A stretch of 64,000 bases of DNA from positions 1 through 64,000 of the forward strand of contig CAJTLS010000015.1 of NCBI GenBank assembly GCA_910577295.1, read 5' to 3'. This DNA is from an uncultured Eubacterium sp. (GTDB lineage: Bacteria; Bacillota; Clostridia; Lachnospirales; Lachnospiraceae). Position 1 is the first letter of the stretch. Every line of letters starts with the position of its first letter. Positions 33,958 through 43,200 of this stretch are shown piece by piece. The notes beneath the pieces are model-generated. The model worked only from the letters and a program-made list of their open reading frames with translations, did no database searches and was not told the origin of the DNA. Made by a program: the position numbers and the translations under genes.

Positions 33958-36003
33958 GTGAGAGATACGATGCCAAAACAGGGAAGCCGGATGTTTGTTT
34001 ATAATGCGGAAGAGAAAGCATTTGCTACCGCTTCACAGACGGATTGTCTTGTTATTGCGCCTGAAGATATGGATTGTTTTAACCGAATGCTGGAGGAAGC
34101 GGCGTCATTGAAACAGCCTGCGGCAAATTATGCAACGCTGCGGGCGCAAACGGAAGATGGCGGCTTTGCTAACTACTATGTAGGCGTGATTTGCGCGGCT
34201 CCCGGCAGCGACATCATTATTACATTGACGGAAATTTCCGGCGTCTGTTTGAATTCGCAGAAGATAGATTCGCTTACCGGCCTTTTGAATCGCAATGGTT
34301 TGTCGGCGTGGGTTGATGAGCATGAAGAAATTTTTACGGACATTGAAGATGAGAAATATATGGTCGTCTATTTTGATGTACAACGTTTTAAAGTTGTGAA
34401 TGAAATGTATGGATTAGCCGAGGGCGACCGCTTACTGAAATATATCGGAGAGGTGGTTGCCGAAGCGGCAGGGGAAGATGGCGTTGGCTGTCACCTTGAT
34501 TCCGACCGATTCGTAATTGTTGTCAAACGTCCTCCGGATAAGAGGGATTTATTTGTAGAGACGCTGTTAGATGAGATATTGGATTTTGATTTGCCGTTTG
34601 AAGTCAGTTGTAATGCGGGTATTTATGTGACGACTAAAAATTTCCACTCGGCAGATACGCTTGTAGACCGCGCAATTATCGCGCAGTCTCTCGTGAAAGG
34701 AAGCTACACGAAGCGTTTTAATTATTATACGGAAGAGCTGCGGAAGAATCTGCTTACCGAGCAGGAGATTATCGGCATGATGAGAGCCGGATTGCGGGAC
34801 GAGCAGTTTGCCATTTATTATCAGCCGCAGTACGACCATGCCACCGGAATGCTCGTAGGGGCGGAAGCGCTTGTCCGCTGGCAGCATCCAGAAAAGGGCC
34901 TGATTTCTCCGGGACTTTTTATTCCGGTATTTGAGAAAAACGGTTTTATTACCCAGCTTGATTTATATGTGTTTGAGAAAGTCTGCCAGTTTTTGCGTTT
35001 TTGTCTGGACGAGGGAATGGTCATTGTGCCGATTTCCACAAACCTGACAAGACATGACTTTTTCTATCCGAATTTTATTGATACGTTGGAGGGAATCCGC
35101 AAAAAATATGATATTCCTCCGGAGTTTATCCGCTTGGAAATAACAGAATCCGTAGCGCTTGGCAACAGCCAGTTTATCAACGAGGCGATGGAGCGTCTGC
35201 ACAGCTATGGCTATGTGGTAGAAATGGATGATTTTGGCAGCGGCTATTCTTCCCTGAACATTTTAAAAGATATTGATTTTGATATTATAAAGCTTGATAT
35301 GCGCTTTCTTGAGAATGGGCAGGATGAGACTAACAGGGGCGGAACTATTTTAAGCTCCGTTGTAAGGATGGTGAACTGGCTTGGTGTTCCGGTAATCGCC
35401 GAGGGAGTGGAGACAGTCAGTCAGGCCAATTTCCTCAAAAGTATCGGCTGCAATTATATTCAGGGATTTTTATATTCCAAGCCGTTACCGGAAGACGAAT
35501 ACAAGCAGCATATCAGCATGACGAACGTTGGGGTATCGATTCCGCAGAAGAAATTGTTAGATACACTGGACGCCGGCAATTTCTTTGCCAACGATTCGTT
35601 AGAGGAACTGATTTTTAATAATTTTGTCGGTGGCGCCGCTATTTTTGACTACAGGGATGGCAAGCTCGAAATCGTGCGCGTCAATGAAAGTTATCTGGCT
35701 GAACTCGGTCTGGAACTTTCGGAGAAAGACGTTATGAGCCAAAGTCTGCTGGATGGGTTTGACGACGAGGGCAGAGAGAGCTATCTGGAAATGCTCGAGC
35801 GTGCGATAGAGACGGGAGCGGAACAGGAATGTGAGACATGGCGGACGCTTACTTCTGCGGATGGCCGGGAAGAGCGGTTGTGTGTGCGCAGTAATGTCAT
35901 CATGGTTGGGAAAAGTAAGGATGCCTACCTGTTCTATGCAAGGATACGGAATATAACGTCGGAAATTGATGGTATTGCTGTTTTGCCGGATTTGAAAATG
36001 TAA
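33958..36003 (+). CDS. Degenerate-GGDEF/EAL protein with a C-terminal PAS domain
   Basis: 681 residues, cytosolic. An N-terminal PAS-like part is followed by a GGDEF domain (SLTGLLNRNG near 103) whose active-site loop reads LDSDRF instead of GGDEF, so it should not make c-di-GMP. The EAL domain keeps EALVRW, the NLTRHDFF line, EMDDFGSGYSS and AEGVET, so it is probably an active phosphodiesterase. Residues about 540-670 form a second PAS-like domain (GAAIFDYRDGKLEIVRVN). GTG 33958 has GAGGAGG 8 bases upstream and lies 18 bases after the GH31 stop, so the two are probably cotranscribed. Confidence 0.88.
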   Translation: MRDTMPKQGSRMFVYNAEEKAFATASQTDCLVIAPEDMDCFNRMLEEAASLKQPAANYATLRAQTEDGGFANYYVGVICAAPGSDIIITLTEISGVCLNSQKIDSLTGLLNRNGLSAWVDEHEEIFTDIEDEKYMVVYFDVQRFKVVNEMYGLAEGDRLLKYIGEVVAEAAGEDGVGCHLDSDRFVIVVKRPPDKRDLFVETLLDEILDFDLPFEVSCNAGIYVTTKNFHSADTLVDRAIIAQSLVKGSYTKRFNYYTEELRKNLLTEQEIIGMMRAGLRDEQFAIYYQPQYDHATGMLVGAEALVRWQHPEKGLISPGLFIPVFEKNGFITQLDLYVFEKVCQFLRFCLDEGMVIVPISTNLTRHDFFYPNFIDTLEGIRKKYDIPPEFIRLEITESVALGNSQFINEAMERLHSYGYVVEMDDFGSGYSSLNILKDIDFDIIKLDMRFLENGQDETNRGGTILSSVVRMVNWLGVPVIAEGVETVSQANFLKSIGCNYIQGFLYSKPLPEDEYKQHISMTNVGVSIPQKKLLDTLDAGNFFANDSLEELIFNNFVGGAAIFDYRDGKLEIVRVNESYLAELGLELSEKDVMSQSLLDGFDDEGRESYLEMLERAIETGAEQECETWRTLTSADGREERLCVRSNVIMVGKSKDAYLFYARIRNITSEIDGIAVLPDLKM

Positions 36004-36020
36004 ATAAAGGAAATGCTTTT

Positions 36021-36048
36021 GGGGATGCTTTGGCATCCTCTTTTTTCT
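36021..36048 (+). terminator. Rho-independent terminator
   Basis: GGGGATGC and GCATCCTC pair around TTTG and are followed by six T. End of the 28.9-36.0 kb gene group. Confidence 0.8.
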
Positions 36049-36063
36049 TTATAGACTTCGGGC

Positions 36064-36282
36064 GTCAAAAGCCCCTTATCTCTTAATGTATTGGCAATTG
36101 CACAAAAAACAATATCTTCGCAGCAGGATGCACGAACCATTTCACTGAGCCTCAAACGTGGAAATCGTGTTCAGCAAAGGCTTCCACGATTTCCTGAGTC
36201 TCAGCTCCATCGTGCATAATGCTGCTCACCTTATTGTTTTTTGTGCAATTGCCAGTTCCCTTAATAATAAAGGACTTTTGAA
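36064..36282. repeat. Large imperfect palindrome, MITE-like
   Basis: Two arms of about 100 bases are inverted copies of each other. The clearest part is a perfect 23-base inverted repeat (36092-36114 with 36232-36254; core GGCAATTGCACAAAAAACAA). Outer ends CAAAAG/CTTTTG and inner blocks GCAGCA..ATGCACGA and GGAAATCGTG also match their partners. No coding frame is present. Transcribed, it would fold into a long hairpin. It resembles a non-autonomous inverted-repeat element or a structured RNA. A target-site duplication is not obvious. Confidence 0.7.
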
Positions 36283-36358
36283 ACCTGAATATTTATAGAA
36301 AATTCAAATTACTCCATTTTTCAATTAAAAACAAGAATATTTTTCGAAAAAACAACTT

Positions 36359-36391
36359 TCTGTCGCAAAAAAGTATGTGTCTGTCGCAAAA
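36359..36391 (+). promoter_or_regulatory. Direct repeats ahead of the Rhs locus
   Basis: TCTGTCGCAAAA occurs at 36359-36370 and again at 36380-36391, a 21-base period or two helical turns, about 90 bases before the first gene of the toxin locus. This fits a dimeric regulator binding one DNA face. TGTCG recalls Spo0A boxes (TGTCGAA) but does not match them exactly. Confidence 0.5.
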
Positions 36392-36478
36392 TCCCCATTT
36401 TTATTTCAAAATATGTTATTTTTTTGAAAGCAGTTTCATAGTAGCAGAATCAAATACACAAAGAAATGAGGGATACTT

Positions 36479-39400
36479 ATGAAAAAAACAGTTATCAGTG
36501 GGATTTTGGCAGTTTCTGTAGCCGCTTCTATATGTGTTACAGGTTCTTTTTACGGAAGTAATGAAAATATCAGTTTTGCTTCCTCGGAACAGATTCCGGC
36601 GTCAATCGTAAACACAGGGGAGCTCACTGCAAAGAGAACGGAGTTTGTCAAGCAGTTTTCCATGAGCGATGGCAGTTACACTGCAGTCACTTATTCCATG
36701 CCGGTTCATTATAAAAAATCAAAAGGCGGCAATTGGAAAGAGATTGATACAACCCTTGTCAAATCCGGCAAAAAGAATTACAAGACAAAAGCTACTGACC
36801 TTTCCATTCGGGTATCTAAAAAAGCTAATAAAAAATCGATAGTATCCATGAAACGGGGAAAGAGCCGTCTGTCACTTGCCCTCAAAGGCAAGAAAGTGCG
36901 GGCAGCCAAAGCAAAAGTCAGCAATCCGAAGAAATCCGTGCCGGCGGATGTTTTGAATCAGAATAAAGTCACCTATAAAAAAGTACTGAAAAATACGAAT
37001 GTCTCCTATGATATTTTTCCGGAAAAAGTGCAGGAAATCGTCTCTGTAAATAAAAAACAGAAAAGAAAATCGTATTCCTTTCAAACCGGTACGGCATTGA
37101 AAGTAAAAGTTAAAGGTAAAAAAGTTTATTTTAAGAGTAAAAAGGGAAAGACAAAATTTACCCGCATGGGCACGAAAATAACCGATGCCAACGGAGTAAC
37201 GACATCAAAAGTAAAGCTTTCCTACAACAAAAAGAAAAAGATATTAAAAGTAACGCCGGACAAAAAATGGTGGAACAGCAAAAAGAGAAAGTTTCCGTTG
37301 GAAATCCGCACAACCTATCTGACTGACAAGCACCGTCGGGATGTGAAAGTAGGCGCTGCCTATGCCGGTTCGCCAAACAGTAACTACGGGTACGATAAGT
37401 CGTTGTTACTGCAGGCTAACAAATGTGTGGCATTTACCAAAATGTCCACGCTGGCAGAATTAAAACAGCCAAACGTTCAGATACTGGACGCCTCACTGAA
37501 TATTAAAAACGAAAAGACGATGAAACTCGGGGCAGGAAAGACATTTGACATTGGAGTACATAAGGTGAAACAGAACTGGAGCGTCAACGCGCTCACTTAC
37601 AATAACCGGCCGGCCTATGAAGCTGCTGCTTCTGCCACAGTGGGGCTCCAGAAAGCGGGAAACTACCAGTGTGACGTGACCGGCATGGTAAAAGACTGGT
37701 ATGCCGGAGAAGCCAGCTACGGCGTGGCGCTGGTGGCAGACAACGCCAACCGCGCCTATCAGGCAAAGATTGACCGCAATCCGTATTTTAGCGTACATTA
37801 TGAAATCGTCGGCTTTGAGGGGGCCGTGGAATTAAAAGAGAACCAGCCGCTTACCCGCTCCGTTTTGCAGGCAGGGCAGGAAAACTATTATTACTTTGAC
37901 GCCAAATCGGGCATTGCCTATGATTTGTACACTACATCTGCGTTAGATACACAGGGAACGCTATATGATAGTGACAAAAAGCGTGTAGGTTTTGATGATA
38001 ACAGTGGTCTGGGAAATAATTTCTCTTTCGTAAGGAGCTATGATGGCAGACGTTATTTGAAAGTTAATACAAAAGGAACAGCTACCGGAGAATATACCCT
38101 TACATTGAAAAAGCGGTTTGATATAGCGGAACCGACAGGTAAGATTGGACAGGATAGTTACATCATTAGCTGGAATCCGATTGAACATGCGAAACAATAT
38201 GTTGTTACAATTTATGATACAAATGGTAAAGTGGGCGAAGCGCTTACCGCTGATACTTCTTATGAGTATGTATATACTCCGGAAACGGTCGGAAAGACAC
38301 TTGCTTTTACGGTGACACCGGAGGAAAGCGAGCATTTAATGGGAGAACCTTCACGCAAAATCTATAATAGAAACAATGCATCGGAGTGGAATTATGACAC
38401 TCCGATGTCAGAGGGGAAAATCAACTTTGCTAGTGCAGTGTGTAAAGATAAAGTATATATTTTAGGTGGTGAAAATAGGGAAAATGGTATGGTTTGCAAA
38501 GATTTGGAAGTGTTTGATACACAAAAGCAGACATGGAAAAAGGTTAGCGGGTATCCGGAACATATTGATGGTATCTGTAACGCGGCAATGGTAACGCTGG
38601 CTGACAAATTATATGTTATTGGTGGACAGACAAATACCGGAAGTACAGCTAAGACAATAAAGGAAGTTTATTGTTATGAGCCGGACAGCAACCGATGGGA
38701 AAAATTGGCAGATTTACCGGAGGGAAGAACGGGGGTGCCTGTGACCGTATGCGATGGTAAGATTTATGTTTTTGCCAAAGCAGGTACTACGGAGCAGGTA
38801 GATATTTATAACCCGTCTGAGAACAAGTGGTCGTCAACGGCAAAAGCAGATACAAGTGTCAATTTGCAGGCGCAGACAATTGATGGCAAGATTTTTGTGT
38901 TGCGTGAGAAAGCTTCTGCTGATGGTACGCTTCCTGCCAAAGTATATTGGGAGGAATATCTGCCGGAAAGCGGGGAATACGATAATGCAGGTTCAGAGCT
39001 GGCATTGACAGACGCAGACCGCTATCAATCAGGAACGGTAATCAACAGTAAAATATATATGGTCAATAATAATAGAACCAATCAGGTGATTTGTTATGAT
39101 ATTTATCTGGACACTTGGAATAAAGTTCCAGTTCTGAATTTGCAGAAAGAGTTTTCCCAAATACAGTCCGTGGGCAGCACACTGTATAATATAGGCGGTT
39201 ATATGCAGGGATTTGGAATATTGGATGTATTGGAAGTCTATCCTGTAAAAAATTTGCAGATTACAAAACCGATGGATGTAAAACAGGGTGAATCTTATGA
39301 ATTACAAGTCAATGCGGGGAAGTGCGAAGACAATACAGACTATCTTGTAACGGTACGGATTGACACAAAGATGCTGGCTTTTAGAAGAACATCTTCCTTT

Positions 39401-39595
39401 ATGCAGAAGGAGGAAATGAAAAAGGGAAAAGATGGGGTTCAGTTAATGAGTTGTACGCCGGAAAAGGGTGTAATGGTATTAAAATTGCACAGCAAAATGG
39501 AAGCCGGCGTTACTTTTGAGGCATATCAGTCTATTCCGGTAATGGGATTACAGGATGGAACAACGATAGCTACGATGGAAGTTGAGAAAAAATAA
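36479..39595 (+). CDS. Secreted DNRLRE- and kelch-repeat protein of the Rhs locus
   Basis: 1038 residues. A signal peptide (MKKTVISGILAVSVAASICV) is followed by GELTAKRTEFVKQFSMSDGS and VHYKKSKGGNWKEIDTTLV, the usual N-terminus of clostridial WapA/Rhs proteins. A DNRLRE-type module lies at about 275-440 (KVGAAYAGSPNSNYGYDKSL, NYQCDVTGMVKDWYAG). A fibronectin-like section follows, then kelch repeats at about 640-920 (KVYILGGENRENG, KLYVIGGQTN, KIYMVNNN). In other WapA-like proteins such N-terminal parts precede the Rhs core in one chain; here the core is a separate gene downstream. Probably wall-attached presentation or adhesion module. ATG 36479 has only a weak GAGGG in front. Confidence 0.8.
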   Translation: MKKTVISGILAVSVAASICVTGSFYGSNENISFASSEQIPASIVNTGELTAKRTEFVKQFSMSDGSYTAVTYSMPVHYKKSKGGNWKEIDTTLVKSGKKNYKTKATDLSIRVSKKANKKSIVSMKRGKSRLSLALKGKKVRAAKAKVSNPKKSVPADVLNQNKVTYKKVLKNTNVSYDIFPEKVQEIVSVNKKQKRKSYSFQTGTALKVKVKGKKVYFKSKKGKTKFTRMGTKITDANGVTTSKVKLSYNKKKKILKVTPDKKWWNSKKRKFPLEIRTTYLTDKHRRDVKVGAAYAGSPNSNYGYDKSLLLQANKCVAFTKMSTLAELKQPNVQILDASLNIKNEKTMKLGAGKTFDIGVHKVKQNWSVNALTYNNRPAYEAAASATVGLQKAGNYQCDVTGMVKDWYAGEASYGVALVADNANRAYQAKIDRNPYFSVHYEIVGFEGAVELKENQPLTRSVLQAGQENYYYFDAKSGIAYDLYTTSALDTQGTLYDSDKKRVGFDDNSGLGNNFSFVRSYDGRRYLKVNTKGTATGEYTLTLKKRFDIAEPTGKIGQDSYIISWNPIEHAKQYVVTIYDTNGKVGEALTADTSYEYVYTPETVGKTLAFTVTPEESEHLMGEPSRKIYNRNNASEWNYDTPMSEGKINFASAVCKDKVYILGGENRENGMVCKDLEVFDTQKQTWKKVSGYPEHIDGICNAAMVTLADKLYVIGGQTNTGSTAKTIKEVYCYEPDSNRWEKLADLPEGRTGVPVTVCDGKIYVFAKAGTTEQVDIYNPSENKWSSTAKADTSVNLQAQTIDGKIFVLREKASADGTLPAKVYWEEYLPESGEYDNAGSELALTDADRYQSGTVINSKIYMVNNNRTNQVICYDIYLDTWNKVPVLNLQKEFSQIQSVGSTLYNIGGYMQGFGILDVLEVYPVKNLQITKPMDVKQGESYELQVNAGKCEDNTDYLVTVRIDTKMLAFRRTSSFMQKEEMKKGKDGVQLMSCTPEKGVMVLKLHSKMEAGVTFEAYQSIPVMGLQDGTTIATMEVEKK

Positions 39596-39627
39596 AGGAT
39601 AATGTTACAAAGGTAAGGGATGGCCCG

Positions 39628-40293
39628 ATGAAGAAACTAAGTATAAATTTTTTGACCCGAAAAAGATTATTTGTTATAGCAGTGATTATGTTACTAATCA
39701 CTGCGGGAGTGTTCTTATGTATTGTTTTTATGCAGAGAGCCGAGAGGAATTCAGCGCCAAAACAAAAAGCGGCATGGGAGCAGTTAAGTCCGGATGAGCA
39801 GAAGATTGCGGGGATTTATGCGCAATTGTATGATGTGCCGGAAGAAAAGGTTGCGAAACTAAAACTTGATATGAAAGACTGGAACAGCGTAAACAGCAGA
39901 CTGGATACAGAATATTTTACGATAAGCGAAACGGAAAAGTATCAGATGTCAGAGCAGGGATATTCTCTGGAAGATTTATACGAGGCAGAAACGCTGGCCA
40001 GAAAGACAGGAAAAAAGGCATCGGTGCTGGCAAAGGAAAAGGGGAAAGCAGCCGAGGGGAAAAAATGGTCTGAAATTTTGCCGGATAACCGAAAGGATAG
40101 TTTAGAGGAAAAACTGGGGTTGACGAAAGCGCAGATAAAAATTCTGAAAAGGAAGAATTATAATCGGGATGAAAGAATTGATATTGCCTTACTTTGTTTT
40201 AACAGACAGGAAGCCTTTGAAAGCATTATGAAAAAGATAGAATCGGGACGAAGTATCAAAGTACTAAAGGAGGAGACAGCTTATGAGAAATAA
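39628..40293 (+). CDS. Small membrane-anchored protein of the Rhs locus
   Basis: 221 residues. One membrane segment near the N-terminus (LFVIAVIMLLITAGVFLCIVF, about 15-35) leaves a helical, charged domain outside. EQKIAGIYAQLYDVPEEKVAKL and GYSLEDLYEAETLARKTGKK look like two related helical hairpins. No named family recognised. It lies between the DNRLRE-kelch gene and the Rhs gene, and its end overlaps the Rhs start by 11 bases, so it is translationally coupled and probably assists export or anchoring of the Rhs protein. Confidence 0.7.
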   Translation: MKKLSINFLTRKRLFVIAVIMLLITAGVFLCIVFMQRAERNSAPKQKAAWEQLSPDEQKIAGIYAQLYDVPEEKVAKLKLDMKDWNSVNSRLDTEYFTISETEKYQMSEQGYSLEDLYEAETLARKTGKKASVLAKEKGKAAEGKKWSEILPDNRKDSLEEKLGLTKAQIKILKRKNYNRDERIDIALLCFNRQEAFESIMKKIESGRSIKVLKEETAYEK

Positions 40294-43200
40294 ATTATTA
40301 AAAGCTATGCTGGCGGTTCTGGGATTATTTGTCGGAATTTTAATAAATACAGGCAACTGCTATGCGGTAGATAATCAATATACGTCTGCTAAGGATGCCG
40401 TGTATGCAACTACATATAAAGATATCTTTTATAATAAGACAGCAGGTTCTCCTTTAGAATATGAAGCAGAAAACGGGGTAGATAAAGCTACAGGACATCT
40501 GACACTGCAAAGAACAGATTTGGATTTACTTGGAACCGGTGGAATGGATTTTGCGCTGACCCGCTATTATGACAGCAATGAAGCAAACATCGGTCAGCCG
40601 TCGGTACAGCATGTCAAAAAATTAGATGTAGACAATATGGAAATCAGTTTTCAGGGGGAAGATGGGAAAAAGCACACCTTTGTTGTATCGGTAGATATTT
40701 TTAATAATCATTCTGCGGCGCTCAAAGATATGTTTATTGACTATAAAGCAGGAGGCGATGTCAGAGAGGATACCGAGACAGATACACAAAAAACTCAGGT
40801 TATTGATAACCGTTCTTATAATGTCTATGGAATCAGCAGTGGATGGTCATTTGATTTCCCTTGGATTGAAACGATGAGCATTAAAGAGGGAGCGGAGAGC
40901 AAGTGGTCTGCGAAGCCGATTTATCTTCATTGGGGAAGCAAAGGTGCCATGGCAATTTCTACCAGTGAAAATAGTGGCAACAAAACTTATCGTATAACCG
41001 GATTAGACAATTATGGGTATTATGACGTAAAATTGGAGGATTTTAATAAGACAGTAGATGGTGTGAAGTGTCGTTATTTACTTCGGGATAAGACCGGACT
41101 TCGCACATATTTTAATGCCGACGGAGTAATTGTACTGCAAAGGGATGCCCATAATAATGCTATCCATTATTCTTATCGCGATAAAATATATTTTGATAAA
41201 ATTATTGATTCCGTGGGCAGGGAGATTTGTTTTCACTATGGCGCGGAGAAAAACGGACAGCGTTTTTTGCAGCAAGTTACGGTGCAGGGAGAGAACGTGG
41301 ACGGGGGAGTGTCCAAAAAGACAATAAGCTACTCCCTTTCCGAAACTTCTTATAAACCAAAGAATGGCAAGAAAATATATGGAAGCAAATTGAATTGTGT
41401 TACGGTAGATGGAAGCAAAGAAGAATATACTTACCGGACGGTAGAAACATTTGTCAACACTTCCGGTTGGAGAATTGCGGCTCACCGTGCCGATACGAAT
41501 CAGGCGTATTTGCTTAAGAGTGTTACCTGTGACGGCACGATAACAAACTATGAATATCGGGCGGGAACGATACGGGGAACAAAAGACGGTGTGGAAGGAC
41601 AAAAAAGAGATGTTGCCACACAGTTTTATTATGTAACCCGTGAATATAAGCAGGACGCCAAAACAAATAAAAAGGCGGAAGGAATTAAGTATGACTATTT
41701 CCAGAAGCAGAAAGACAGGGATAAGCTTGTATCTTATGCGGATGGTTTTGATGAAATTGACACACAGCAGTATGGAGAAGACGGGCTCCGTAATGTAACG
41801 GTTATCAGCAGCTATAACCCGAAAAAGCACAAAGATAATGGACGTTATTCGGATTATGTGTATAAAAAATCTTCGTTGGATTTTAGTACGCTGCATTTGA
41901 GCAGTAAGCCGAAAAAGAATGTCAGCCTGTATATTTATAATACGAAGAAAATGCTGACGGCGGAAATTGAAGATGGAAGCAGTAAGAGCGAAACCCTTTA
42001 CAGCTATGACAAGGATGGGAAGGGGTCTCTTGTCGTACAGCAGACAGACAAATTTTATGGAAAGAACAGAAGTAAGAAACCAATTACGGATAAGCAGGGA
42101 TTTACTTACGATACTTATCGCAATCTTCTTACAAGGAAAAGTCCGAAAGCATATAAAGCGAAGTATGCAGGAAAGGAGCATTTGTTTACTGCTCATTACG
42201 CCTATTATCAAACCTCACAGGGATATCCGGCAGAAGATAAACCGTTTTGTTTGTGTACTCTTATCAAAGACGAAGAATATCTGAATGGCAGCGATAAAGT
42301 GAAGTTAGTCAGTACAATTGCGGATAATGGCTTGGATTACAAAACGATATCGGAGGAGATAAAAGAGGGGAGCAGGGATTACCGTACAATATCAAAAACC
42401 GATTTCTCCTATGATACAAAAGGAAATGAGACAAAGGGGATTGTATATCCTTATTTTGACACGCAGGGATTGAAAGAGGTAATTGAAAATAATTATACCT
42501 ATAATGCACAGGGACAGCAGACGAAAAAGACAGTTACTTTGACATCCGCCAAAAATCCGGAGCAAAACCGCACTTATATGGAGGAAGAAGCCGTTTATGA
42601 TTCTTTTGGAAATATTGTAAGTGAAACGAATCAGGATGACTATACTACAAAATATCAGTATGATGAAGAAACAGGAGAAACGAAACACAGTGTAGAGGGT
42701 GTTGGAACAGAATATGAATATTCACAAGATAAGATGATTTCCGGAGACGGTTTAAAGACAATGTCCGTAGACCAGTACAATCGGTGCATGGTGGAATTTT
42801 TGGATGCTTTTGGAAATACCGTTGTAGAAAAGGATGAGAAATCCGGCACATGGACGGAAAGTACTTATGATTATGGGGAGGAAACGCTGTCTTCTGATGA
42901 GGAAGAAGAGGGCAGCAGCCAGTTAGTAGAAGAAAGAGTATATAGTTTTGAGCCAGAAGGCGACAACTATATTAATCATGAGGATGGAACCAAAGCGCCA
43001 AATTATGATATCGGTGGAAAAGGGCAGAAAGTATTAAGTGGCAGCCGCTATATTTATGATGATTATGGAGAGGAGATTGTAAGCGCTTCCTTTTCAGGCG
43101 GTGCAATGGACGCGGCTCACTGTTCTGCATGGACAGTAACGAAAGAGACAGAGGATGTCACGGAGAATCAGATTGTTACCCGCACTTATATAAAGCAATT

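Noticed and set aside
41078..42211. 377-residue minus-strand open frame
   Set aside because: Antisense shadow of the Rhs gene; hydrophobic by codon mirror effect only.
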